Assembly (NCBI GenBank): GCA_039111535.1 | Contig: JBCCIM010000038.1 | Span: 1 to 37,707, forward strand | Reading direction: 5' to 3' | DNA length: 37,707 nucleotides | Origin: Bacteroidota bacterium | GTDB lineage: Bacteria > Bacteroidota > Rhodothermia > Rhodothermales > JAHQVL01 | Shown: positions 24,088 to 30,604 of the stretch, one piece after another | How the letters are laid out: each line of letters starts with the position of its first letter | Numbering within the stretch: position 1 is the stretch's first letter | Notes under the pieces: generated by a model | The model's input: only the letters and a program-made list of their open reading frames with translations | Told to the model about the DNA's origin: nothing | Databases searched by the model: none | Program-made: the position numbers and the translations under genes

Positions 24088-24112
24088 ACGGCGAAGGCTC
24101 GAGTACCAGGAA

Positions 24113-24892
24113 TTAGAAATGCGGGTGCGCGTTTGCCACCTGATCCAGCGGCGTTATGGGCTGTTCGACACGCCAGTGTTCTGCGATTTTCCCCTCGTCC
24201 ATTCTGAACCAATCAAACGCTACCCGTTCAGGGGTACCAAACTGATGGGTATGTGCCAAAACCAGATCACCCGATCCAATAACCCGCTTGGCATCGTGTA
24301 ACATACGCCCCCCATTTTTTTGTTCGATATGATCCTGGAGGACGGCCAGGCTCGATAGCGGCCCCTCTGATTCATGGTGATACACATAATTGGGGTGGAC
24401 GAGTGAGGGCAGCAGATCAAGCCGGCCGCGGTTGAGCACATGGTCCAGGAATCGGTGTACCGTTTGTTTGTTTTGCATAACGGTGGGTTTGGTAACGGCA
24501 ATTTCTCCATCGCCATCGCCAGCAGTTGCGGCGTCTACCTGCGCTTGGGGCATGGGATGCAGCGCGTCCCAGTGCTCCTGTATTTTCCCATCCTCGATAC
24601 GCCACATGTCTACACAAAGCAAGGGATGCTCTCCCAGCGGGTTTGGAGCCGTATAGTAGCCGTGGTAGACCACAATATCATCATCCGCGATCCACCTGAT
24701 TGGTTTGTATGCAAAATCAAAGGCAAGCATTTCTTTGATGTGTTTAATGCCGTCCTGCGCCCATGGGTTGTGTTGGATGAAATCAATTGCGAAAGAAGTT
24801 TCAACCACCACTTCGTTTTTTGTCTTGAGGATAGCGTCCATGCCGTCCCATACCAATTGCAGGTTTTGCTTTTCGGTGCTGCTTAAAGCCAT
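24113..24892 (-). CDS. Tandem SnoaL-like (NTF2 fold) protein
   Basis: A 259-residue cytoplasmic protein made of two SnoaL-like domains. The first (about 1-120) has NLQLVWDGMDAIL, FIQHNPWAQDGIKHIKEML, DDDIVVYHGYYTAPNP and VDMWRIEDGKIQEHWDALHPMP. The second (about 135-255) repeats the order with NKQTVHRFLDHVLNRG, YVYHHESEGPLSSL, SGDLVLAHTHQFG and FDWFRMDEGKIAEHWRVEQP. The paired RIEDGKIQEHWD / RMDEGKIAEHWR blocks show an internal duplication. SnoaL-like proteins include polyketide cyclases and small isomerases, but many have no known reaction. It is convergent with the permease gene (25-nt gap). AAGG seven bases before the ATG is its ribosome site and sits inside a leader hairpin. Confidence 0.82.
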   Translation of the reverse strand: MALSSTEKQNLQLVWDGMDAILKTKNEVVVETSFAIDFIQHNPWAQDGIKHIKEMLAFDFAYKPIRWIADDDIVVYHGYYTAPNPLGEHPLLCVDMWRIEDGKIQEHWDALHPMPQAQVDAATAGDGDGEIAVTKPTVMQNKQTVHRFLDHVLNRGRLDLLPSLVHPNYVYHHESEGPLSSLAVLQDHIEQKNGGRMLHDAKRVIGSGDLVLAHTHQFGTPERVAFDWFRMDEGKIAEHWRVEQPITPLDQVANAHPHF

Positions 24893-24899
24893 GTTTTTT

Positions 24900-24934
24900 C
24901 CTTGTCTAACTTTAGTATGTGGGGTAAGACAAGG
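24900..24934 (-). promoter_or_regulatory. Possible RBS-masking hairpin in SnoaL gene leader
   Basis: On the minus strand CCTTGTCTTAC (24934-24924) pairs with GTTAGACAAGG (24910-24900), ten pairs and one T-T mismatch round a 13-nt loop. The AAGG at the 3' end of the stem is the likely Shine-Dalgarno for the ATG at 24892. Closing the stem would hide it, so translation may be controlled. A dyad operator is the alternative. Confidence 0.45.
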
Positions 24935-24960
24935 TATTTTTTAAAGAGTGATTATATCAA

Positions 24961-24987
24961 CTAGTCATGCTTATTTGATCTAGTCAT
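24961..24987. promoter_or_regulatory. Direct repeat CTAGTCAT x2
   Basis: CTAGTCAT occurs at 24961-24968 and 24980-24987, 19 bp apart (about two helical turns), 69-95 nt upstream of the SnoaL gene start. Spacing on the same DNA face suggests a regulator site overlapping the promoter. No further support. The remaining sequence to 25078 is AT-rich without a visible gene. Confidence 0.3.
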
Positions 24988-25078
24988 AAAATGTAGACTT
25001 TTGAGTTTTTAGGTGCTATTGGAATGAGAAAAAATTGTTGGCAGACACGAATGTTGCAGTGTTAACCTTTACACCACG

Positions 25079-25450
25079 CGTCATGTCCAACTCGATTGGG
25101 CATCCACCGTCAACTATTCGCTAGTATCAGGGCTGATGTTATCGTATGCCAGTAGCGTGACTGCCTGCAGTATTGCGCACACGCCCCCAACCGTCATGCC
25201 CAACTTGATTGGGCATCCACCGTCAACTATTCGCTAGTATCAGGGCTGATGTTATCGTATGCCAGTAACGTCACTGCCTGCAGTATCGCGCGCACGCCCC
25301 CAACCGTCATGCCCAACTTGATTGGGCATCCACCGTCAACTATTCGCTAGTATCAGGGCTGATGTTATCGTATGCCAGTAACGTCACTGCCTATAGTATT
25401 GCGCACACGACCCCAACCGTCATGCCCAACTCGATTGGGCATCCACCGTC
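25079..25450 (+). repeat. 113-bp tandem repeat array with palindromic core (3.3 copies)
   Basis: Three full copies start at 25079, 25192 and 25305, each exactly 113 bp, and a fourth begins at 25418 and runs 33 bases to 25450. Each copy starts with CGTC and then ATGCCCAA-c[tc]cga/ttga-TTGGGCAT, an eight-base-arm palindrome (25083-25103, 25196-25216, 25309-25329, 25422-25442). The first copy has one mismatch in its left arm (ATGTCCAA). The other 80 bp of the unit is unique to this array. The first and fourth copies have loop CTCGA, the middle two CTTGA. The fourth copy ends where the GIY-YIG stop codon begins. Confidence 0.95.
25418..25446. repeat. Left arm of 29-bp perfect inverted repeat round GIY-YIG gene
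   Basis: These 29 bases, from CGTCATGCCC to GGGCATCCAC, are the exact reverse complement of 25814-25842. The two arms bracket the nuclease gene with a 367-bp interior. Beyond the 29 bases the sequences differ, so the boundary of the shared element is sharp. Confidence 0.92.
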
Positions 25451-25743
25451 TACCATCCGCAGATATCGACATACAAATCTTTCCACTGAGGATTCTGCTT
25501 TTCAATCAGTGCAATTTTCCATGACCTATTCCACTTTTTCAACTGCCGCTCGCGAGCGATAGCATCCAGAATGCGGTCGTAAGTTTCAAGGTATACCAGT
25601 CGGTGAAGGCTGTATCTGCAGGTGAAGCTTTTCTCCGTCATTGACCGATGTTCACCCATTCTTCTGATGATGTTATTGCTGACACCTGTGTAAAGTGTGC
25701 CGTGTCGTTTGTTGGTCAGTATGTAAACGTAACCTGTTTTCAT
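25450..25743 (-). CDS. Small GIY-YIG endonuclease, single domain
   Basis: A 97-residue single-domain GIY-YIG nuclease of the UvrC-N/URI-like type (COG2827-like). MKTGYVYILTNKRHGTLYTGVSNNIIRRMGEHR carries the motif as YVYIL...LYTGV, with the catalytic Tyr and the following Arg (NIIRRMGEH). The metal-binding Glu is in DAIARERQLKKWNR, and the domain ends WKDLYVDICGW. All expected active-site residues are present, and length is usual for the group. It has no extra DNA-binding domain, so target choice must come from the domain or a partner. It lies inside an inverted arrangement of palindromic repeat arrays; its stop codon directly adjoins one repeat, and the other array begins about 24 bases before its start. 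The start has only a weak GAG. Reaction and family are secure; function is open. Confidence 0.9.
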   Translation of the reverse strand: MKTGYVYILTNKRHGTLYTGVSNNIIRRMGEHRSMTEKSFTCRYSLHRLVYLETYDRILDAIARERQLKKWNRSWKIALIEKQNPQWKDLYVDICGW

Positions 25744-25768
25744 GATTACTCAACGATGGCAATTGGTA

Positions 25769-26055
25769 TATAGGCCTTGGTTGATAGACGTTTTTTTGGC
25801 GATTAGCATACCTGTGGATGCCCAATCGAGTTGGGCATGACGATGGGGACGCCGGGGCGCGGTAGAGTGGTGTATAGGCCTTGGTTGATAGACGTTTTTT
25901 TGGCGATTAGCATACCTGTGGATACCCAATCGAGTTGGGCATGACGATGGGGACGTTGAGGCGTGGTAGAGTGGTGTACAGGTTTTGGGTGAAAGACGTT
26001 TTTTGGCGATTAGCATACCTGTGGATGCCCAATCGAGTTGGGCATGACGGTGGGG
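25769..26055 (-). repeat. 104-bp tandem repeat array with inverted palindromic core (2.7 copies)
   Basis: Copies begin at 25769, 25873 and 25977 (period 104; the third has one T fewer in its T-run and stops early). Each holds a T-run after GACG, then GGCGATTAGCATACCTGTGG, then the palindrome ATGCCCAA-tcgag-TTGGGCAT at 25818-25838, 25922-25942 (one mismatch) and 26025-26045, then CATGACG. The loop TCGAG is the reverse complement of CTCGA in the left array, so these cores point the other way. Outside the 29-bp core the unit shares nothing visible with the 113-bp array. The array reaches to within 25 bases of the nuclease start and may hold its promoter. Confidence 0.93.
25814..25842. repeat. 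Right arm of 29-bp perfect inverted repeat round GIY-YIG gene
   Basis: From GTGGATGCCC to GGGCATGACG; exact reverse complement of 25418-25446. This is the palindrome of the 104-bp array that is nearest to the nuclease gene. Confidence 0.92.
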
Positions 26056-26158
26056 GGATGGCGGGAGAGATGCCAGATGGTGCTTGTAACGTGTGGATGC
26101 CGGCGGGGCACAAATCTTTGCCGGGTTCGTCGAACGAAAAAAAGCACATTTTGTAGCA

Positions 26159-27301
26159 ATGGCACTGACTCAGGAAGAATTACAACGCTACAGCCGGCAT
26201 ATCATTTTGCCGAACGTTGGCCTGGAAGGGCAGGAGAAACTAAAAGCGGCCGCTGTTTTATTGGTGGGCGCAGGGGGGCTTGGCTCTCCGTTGGCGATGT
26301 ATCTGGCTGCTGCCGGTGTAGGTCGCCTCGGGTTGGTTGATTTTGATGTGGTGGATGTCTCTAACCTCCAGCGGCAAGTAATGCATGGCACCAGCGACGT
26401 TGGCCGGCTCAAATTGGATTCTGCCATCGAACGATTAACCGAAATCAATCCACTGATTCAAATTGATCGCCACGAAGTAGCACTTACAAGTGCAAATGCA
26501 CTGGAAATTATAGCCGATTACAATCTTGTAGCTGATGGGACCGACAATTTCCCTACCCGCTACCTCGTAAACGATGCCTGTATCCTTGCCGGCAAGTTAA
26601 ATGTCTATGCGTCGATCTTTCGATTTGAAGGGCAGGTCTCTGTGTTTGGTGCGCCAGCGGGGCCATGTTACCGGTGTATTTACCCCGAACCTCCGCCACC
26701 AGGATTGGTGCCGTCGTGCGCGGAGGGCGGGGTGTTAGGTGTTTTACCGGGTATGGTAGGCACCATGCAGGCAACTGAAGTCATCAAATTGATTCTTGGT
26801 GTCGGAGAGCCGCTGATTGGCCGGCTTATGCTGGCTGATACCCTTACGATGCAATTCAGAGAGTGGAAGGTGCCTCGCGATCCTGATTGCCCTGTGTGCG
26901 GCGACACCCCAACGCAGACCACGCTGATCGACTATGATGCGTTTTGTGGTATCGGCGGTGCTGATGATCCGCTGGCAACCGACGAAATAACGGTTACAAG
27001 ATTTAATCAACGCCGGGTAGCAGGTACTGCACCGGTACTGCTGGATGTGCGTCAGCCTTTTGAACTTGAGATTGCTACGTTGGGTGCTGATAAATCAATT
27101 CCCCTTGATGAACTCCCAGGCCGCATTGACGAATTGCGCGCGTTTCAGCACGCTGAACTGGTTGTTCACTGCAAATCTGGGGGACGGTCTGCTAAAGCGG
27201 TACATCTGTTGAAAGACGCCGGCTTTACGCGGGTCGTCAATCTTAAAGGCGGCACCCTGGCCTGGAGCGATGACGTTGATCCGGCGGTGCCAAAATATTA
27301 G
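26159..27301 (+). CDS. moeZ: ThiF/MoeB-type adenylyltransferase fused to rhodanese
   Basis: A 380-residue MoeZ/MoeBR-type enzyme that adenylates the C-terminus of a ubiquitin-like sulfur carrier (MoaD/ThiS type) and transfers sulfur to it, for molybdopterin, thiamine or thio-metabolite synthesis. The adenylation domain (1-250) has VGAGGLGSP (36-44), DFDVVDVSNLQRQV (61-74), DGTDNF (126-131), Zn ligands Cys170/Cys173 and Cys244/Cys247, and Cys187 in PSCAEGGVLG. The rhodanese domain (about 285-380) starts VLLDVRQPFE and has the active loop HCKSGGRS, with Cys338. The frame opens at 26093, but ATG 26159 (MALTQEELQRYSRHI) matches the family's N-terminus. No sulfur carrier gene is next to it. The palindromic array ends about 100 nt before it. 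Confidence 0.92.
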   Translation: MALTQEELQRYSRHIILPNVGLEGQEKLKAAAVLLVGAGGLGSPLAMYLAAAGVGRLGLVDFDVVDVSNLQRQVMHGTSDVGRLKLDSAIERLTEINPLIQIDRHEVALTSANALEIIADYNLVADGTDNFPTRYLVNDACILAGKLNVYASIFRFEGQVSVFGAPAGPCYRCIYPEPPPPGLVPSCAEGGVLGVLPGMVGTMQATEVIKLILGVGEPLIGRLMLADTLTMQFREWKVPRDPDCPVCGDTPTQTTLIDYDAFCGIGGADDPLATDEITVTRFNQRRVAGTAPVLLDVRQPFELEIATLGADKSIPLDELPGRIDELRAFQHAELVVHCKSGGRSAKAVHLLKDAGFTRVVNLKGGTLAWSDDVDPAVPKY

Positions 27302-27319
27302 GTGCGTAGCAGCTTTTTG

Positions 27320-28828
27320 CTAGTTGTTTTTGTTGATCAGGTGCTCGCCTACACGTAGGGCTTGCGCTGCAATCGTTAGGGCCGGATTCATAGCAGCTGA
27401 GGAGGGGAAAAAGGAGCTGTCTACGACGTACAGGTTGTCGAGATCGTAGGCTTTGCAGTATTCATCAAGTACTGCCGTGCCCGGGTTTTTGCCTGCGCGG
27501 ATGGTGCCACACTGGTGCGAGTTGGTTGCTATGCCCATCGGTTCAATAAATACAAACGGATAGCCGGCATCTTTCATCATTTGGCTTGCCAGTTCACACA
27601 ACTTGCGATGCGAAGTCACATTGTTAGCCTGCCAGTGTACCTGAATTTTACCGGAATTGGTGAGTGAAATCCTGTTCTCTGAAACCGGCAAATCTTCAGA
27701 CATCACCCACCAGTCTACGCTGCGGCTTGTCATGGCTTTCAAGATGGGGCGGGGCACGTAGCGGCGAGCGGCGGCCACCATGGGCGCCTGAACCTTCCCC
27801 AGCAACTGGAGATTCCCGAGGGGATAAGGCCAGTCGGGTCCGCTGAGATAGAAATCGTTTACAGCCAGCGTCTTCTGAAAGACAACGTTGTTGCGCCTCA
27901 TCGGGTCGACAGCAACCATGCCCGAGTTGTTGTGCACCATGTAATTGCGCCCAACCTGATCAGATGCATTTGCAAGGCCAAGCGGGTGTTTGTCGTTGGC
28001 TGATCGCAGCAACAAAGCTGCGCTGTTAACGGCACCGCAAGCAACGACAAAGGTGCCGGCTTGAATCTCCTCCGTTCGCCCATCACGGTCGATTTCTAAT
28101 CCGGTCACTTTTTTGCCAGATGGGTCGGTAAGCAACCGGCGGGCATAGGTGTTGGCCATCAGGGCTACATCTTTGCTTTGTAATGCTGGCCGCACACAAC
28201 AAATGTCTGTATCGCTTTTTGCGTGAACCATGCAAGGGAATCCATCACAGGTCTTGCAGCGAATACATGTGCCGCCTTTTCGCAGGTCAATGCCCATCGG
28301 GTAATGGAAGGGATGCAGTCCTTGCTCGCGTAACCGGTCGGCGAGGTCTGCTATGTAGGGTTCGTGAGGTACGGGGGGATATGGGTAGGGATTGTTTCGG
28401 GGCGGGTCTGTTGGATCGTCGTTGGCCAGGCCATGAACCCGGTAGATTTCTTCTGCTTTATCGTAATATGGTGCGAGGGTGTCGTAGCTGAACGGCCACG
28501 CCGGCGAGATGCCGCCTTCGTGCTCCAGGACGTCAAAATCTTCTTTGCGAAATCGAGGCAACGCTGCACCATACATTTTGGTGTTGCCGCCAACGTAGTA
28601 GTGTACGCCGGGCTTGAAAGCCGTGCCTGCCGTGTCGTACCACAGCTCTTTTGGCTTATAACGGCTTTTGAAGTAGGCTTCCTGCGGATCCCAGTTTTGA
28701 GGCTCCTGGGGCAAGTAGTCGCCGCGTTCGATGAGTAAAACCGAGGCGCCGGCATCTTTTAGCGCATAGGCAAGGGTACCGCCGCCGGCGCCGGTACCAA
28801 TAATCACAAAGTCAAAGTAGGAAGCCAT
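27320..28828 (-). CDS. GMC-family FAD-dependent oxidoreductase
   Basis: A 502-residue GMC oxidoreductase, likely acting on a sugar or alcohol hydroxyl. FDFVIIGTGAGGGTLAYALKDAG is the FAD-binding fold and SVLLIERGDY the following strand. YYVGGNTKMYGAALPRFR is the conserved FAD-contact block. SHQCGTIRAG carries the catalytic His, and MNPALTIAAQALR near the end the conserved Asn-Pro. Four Cys at 188, 191, 194 and 199 (CIRCKTCDGFPC) could bind a metal or Fe-S centre, as in gluconate/2-keto-type dehydrogenase relatives. ATG 28828 (MASYFDFV) is chosen over the frame-opening start at 28924 because it fits the family. No signal peptide is seen. It is convergent with the MoeB-rhodanese gene (18-nt gap). 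The substrate is not known; a 3-keto-sugar-forming role is possible. Confidence 0.88.
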   Translation of the reverse strand: MASYFDFVIIGTGAGGGTLAYALKDAGASVLLIERGDYLPQEPQNWDPQEAYFKSRYKPKELWYDTAGTAFKPGVHYYVGGNTKMYGAALPRFRKEDFDVLEHEGGISPAWPFSYDTLAPYYDKAEEIYRVHGLANDDPTDPPRNNPYPYPPVPHEPYIADLADRLREQGLHPFHYPMGIDLRKGGTCIRCKTCDGFPCMVHAKSDTDICCVRPALQSKDVALMANTYARRLLTDPSGKKVTGLEIDRDGRTEEIQAGTFVVACGAVNSAALLLRSANDKHPLGLANASDQVGRNYMVHNNSGMVAVDPMRRNNVVFQKTLAVNDFYLSGPDWPYPLGNLQLLGKVQAPMVAAARRYVPRPILKAMTSRSVDWWVMSEDLPVSENRISLTNSGKIQVHWQANNVTSHRKLCELASQMMKDAGYPFVFIEPMGIATNSHQCGTIRAGKNPGTAVLDEYCKAYDLDNLYVVDSSFFPSSAAMNPALTIAAQALRVGEHLINKNN

Positions 28829-29043
28829 GGTATGCAGGTGGGCAGAAGAGGAGGATCTCGGAATATGCAACTTTACCGGTGGATTTTCAATACCGGTGTT
28901 TTGGTCGCTACCTAGCTGTAACAACAGGGAAACACCTGTAACTTACGAGCGTGTAGCGGTATAAAATTGCCAACGCTTCAATCTTGGAAGTAGATCGTAC
29001 CCTTTTCTACTGCCGGCCCTTAAATCAACGACACCACCTTATC

Positions 29044-29265
29044 ATGCAAAAGGCTGCCAAACCCACCTGCAAATGTGGACACGATCGGGATAATTTCTGG
29101 GTGTCACCCAAAGCGCAGTATCCTACGTGGAATTTTCTGATGGGCATTTTTATGGGACTGAGCATGGGCCTGCCGCGAAGCGTGAAATTTGTCTGTCGGC
29201 AATGTGATGCCGTTGTCGAAGAGAGCAAAGATCCAGATACCATCAAGCGATTCAGTCAGCGCTAG
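29044..29265 (+). CDS. Small zinc-ribbon-like protein
   Basis: A 73-residue protein with CKCGHDRDNF at 9-18 and VCRQCDAVVEE near 52-62, two Cys pairs suited to one zinc ribbon. The middle WNFLMGIFMGLSMGLPRS is hydrophobic and might touch a membrane. The frame opens earlier (28984, TTG), but the ATG at 29044 gives a compact ribbon. I do not recognise the family. It stands between a divergent GMC gene and the CHAP operon. Low codon evidence, but the spaced Cys pairs argue for a real gene. Confidence 0.55.
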   Translation: MQKAAKPTCKCGHDRDNFWVSPKAQYPTWNFLMGIFMGLSMGLPRSVKFVCRQCDAVVEESKDPDTIKRFSQR

Positions 29266-29419
29266 GCTAAACCTCAACTGTGCAGTTTTAATTCCCTGCC
29301 CTCACACCAGCAAGCCTTTCACCTTTCGCCAAATTCTTCTGCCTGGTGAGTTTGTAAGGACTAATCTTATACCACCACCACTTGCTCCATCACCTGGTCC
29401 GGTTGCACTATTTTTGTCA

Positions 29420-29438
29420 GCACATTAGCAAAATGTGC
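29420..29438. promoter_or_regulatory. Seven-pair dyad upstream of the envelope operon
   Basis: GCACATT (29420-29426) and AATGTGC (29432-29438) pair round a five-base loop in the 261-nt gap before the operon at 29527. TTGACA at about 29483-29488 lies between it and the first gene and could be a -35 element; no convincing -10 follows. The dyad could be a regulator site or a terminator of the zinc-ribbon gene. Confidence 0.3.
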
Positions 29439-29526
29439 CATCAGGCATTAAATTCTGCAATCGAAGACATCAATAGATGTTGTTGACACCCACTCAACCA
29501 CCCATTTATCTGGAGGTAGACAGTCC

Positions 29527-29823
29527 ATGAGCGAAGCGAAATCCGCTATTGGCGGCTTGAAGTACTGGCAGTTTTTTATTCTTCTCCTTGTACTTTCTGT
29601 TGTCAGCGTCTGGTATACCTTTAACTATGCCATCGAATTCTCTGCATTTGCCGTCGCGTTTGCCAAAGTATTCATTGCGCTTTTCCTCTTTTATCTCTTC
29701 GACTTGCTGGTGCTCAAAGATATAGACACCGTCGATGAAATTATCAAACAGAAAAACCTGCCACTAAGCATTTTCTTTTTGGGATATGCGATCATTATTG
29801 CTGCCTGCGTTGCTACTGCTTAG
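29527..29823 (+). CDS. Three-TM small membrane protein, holin-like size
   Basis: A 98-residue protein with three predicted membrane helices: YWQFFILLLVLSVVSVWYTF (14-33), FSAFAVAFAKVFIALFLFYLFD (39-60) and LPLSIFFLGYAIIIAACVATA (78-98). Size and three-helix layout resemble class I holins. The stretch DEIIKQKNLPLSIFFLGYAI also recalls DUF350 proteins, which are non-phage membrane proteins. Neither assignment is proven. GGAGGT nine bases before the ATG is the best ribosome site in this region, marking it as first gene of the operon. Its end overlaps the following lipoprotein gene by 38 bp, so the two should be translationally coupled. Confidence 0.75.
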   Translation: MSEAKSAIGGLKYWQFFILLLVLSVVSVWYTFNYAIEFSAFAVAFAKVFIALFLFYLFDLLVLKDIDTVDEIIKQKNLPLSIFFLGYAIIIAACVATA

Positions 29824-30514
29824 CAGCGGGTGTACACAAGAGGAGCCAGGCTTTCATTCAGTAAATCAAGATCCGGACCTGAGTGTTGTGTCTTCATTTG
29901 CCAACCTGCCCGATGAGATTGGCGGGTTGCCAGATACACTGCACGTGGGCGCTTCTTTTCTGGAGCCGCCACCGGAGCCTCCATTGCCTCTCATGCACCT
30001 TGATTCCTCAAGGGTTTATGTTGGTGTAGTTGAGGATCCGAAAGATTCCAATCGCGGCGAAGCAGTTGAGAAATTTCTTGCGGCTGTTGGATTGAAGCCG
30101 TTTCAGGATGAAGAGGGCGAATGGAAGAGTTTCCCTTATTGCGCAGCCTTTGTGTCTTTTTGTCTGGATGAAGCCGGCGATGTGGCATTACCACTTGTCC
30201 GTTCAGCCGGCGCCCGCAAGTTTATCACGGGTAACAGCATCCGGGCAAATGAAGTGCAGCGCGGCACAGTGCCTATTGCACCCGGCACCCTGGTTATTTG
30301 GAAAGCAAAGCGCGACCCAACGGATACAAGGGGACATATCGGGCTCGTAGTTGAGTGGAATGGGCAAGAAGGCATTACTATTGAAGGCAATACCGGGCCT
30401 GGCGATGAAGGGGACCAGCGCGATGGCGGTGGTGTGTACCAGCGGAAGCGGCTTCTCAGTCCGGGCAGTGCGTTTCGCATAACAGATTTTACCCCGGTTG
30501 TGTATAAAAAATAG
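29786..30514 (+). CDS. CHAP/NlpC-P60-like lipoprotein, peptidoglycan hydrolase candidate
   Basis: A 242-residue lipoprotein (LLLLSSGC, Cys16) with a Pro-rich linker (EPPPEPPLPL, 60-69) and a CHAP-like papain-fold domain (about 90-240). SFPYCAAFVS supplies the predicted nucleophile Cys119, GHIGLVVEW the His184, and TIEGNT the third residue (Glu200 or Asn202). CHAP enzymes cleave peptidoglycan peptides or amide bonds. The domain is almost identical in its core to that of the next gene: 33 of 34 residues from SFPYC to KFIT match. It starts inside the end of the upstream membrane-protein gene. As an outer-membrane lipoprotein it should face the murein layer. The substrate bond is not known. Confidence 0.8.
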   Translation: MRSLLLPALLLLSSGCTQEEPGFHSVNQDPDLSVVSSFANLPDEIGGLPDTLHVGASFLEPPPEPPLPLMHLDSSRVYVGVVEDPKDSNRGEAVEKFLAAVGLKPFQDEEGEWKSFPYCAAFVSFCLDEAGDVALPLVRSAGARKFITGNSIRANEVQRGTVPIAPGTLVIWKAKRDPTDTRGHIGLVVEWNGQEGITIEGNTGPGDEGDQRDGGGVYQRKRLLSPGSAFRITDFTPVVYKK

Positions 30515-30604
30515 TGATAATCACTTGCTTCAATCAAACACACATAGTTGTCCAGTACGTGTTGCGGCACCTGGTTTTTGCCACGTGTTTTGCGAGGTTG
30601 TTGC

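Noticed and set aside
25079-26055. CRISPR array
   Set aside because: Repeats are contiguous long units, not short repeats with unique spacers, and no Cas gene is present.
25079-26055. IS200/IS605 ends, because of the palindromes
   Set aside because: No Y1 transposase or TnpB-like gene is present. The only enzyme gene is GIY-YIG, and the palindromes are in multi-copy arrays.
25362-26156. Several 66-88-residue frames inside the arrays
   Set aside because: Their translations (for example PTRLGIHRYANRQK repeated) are just the tandem repeat read through.
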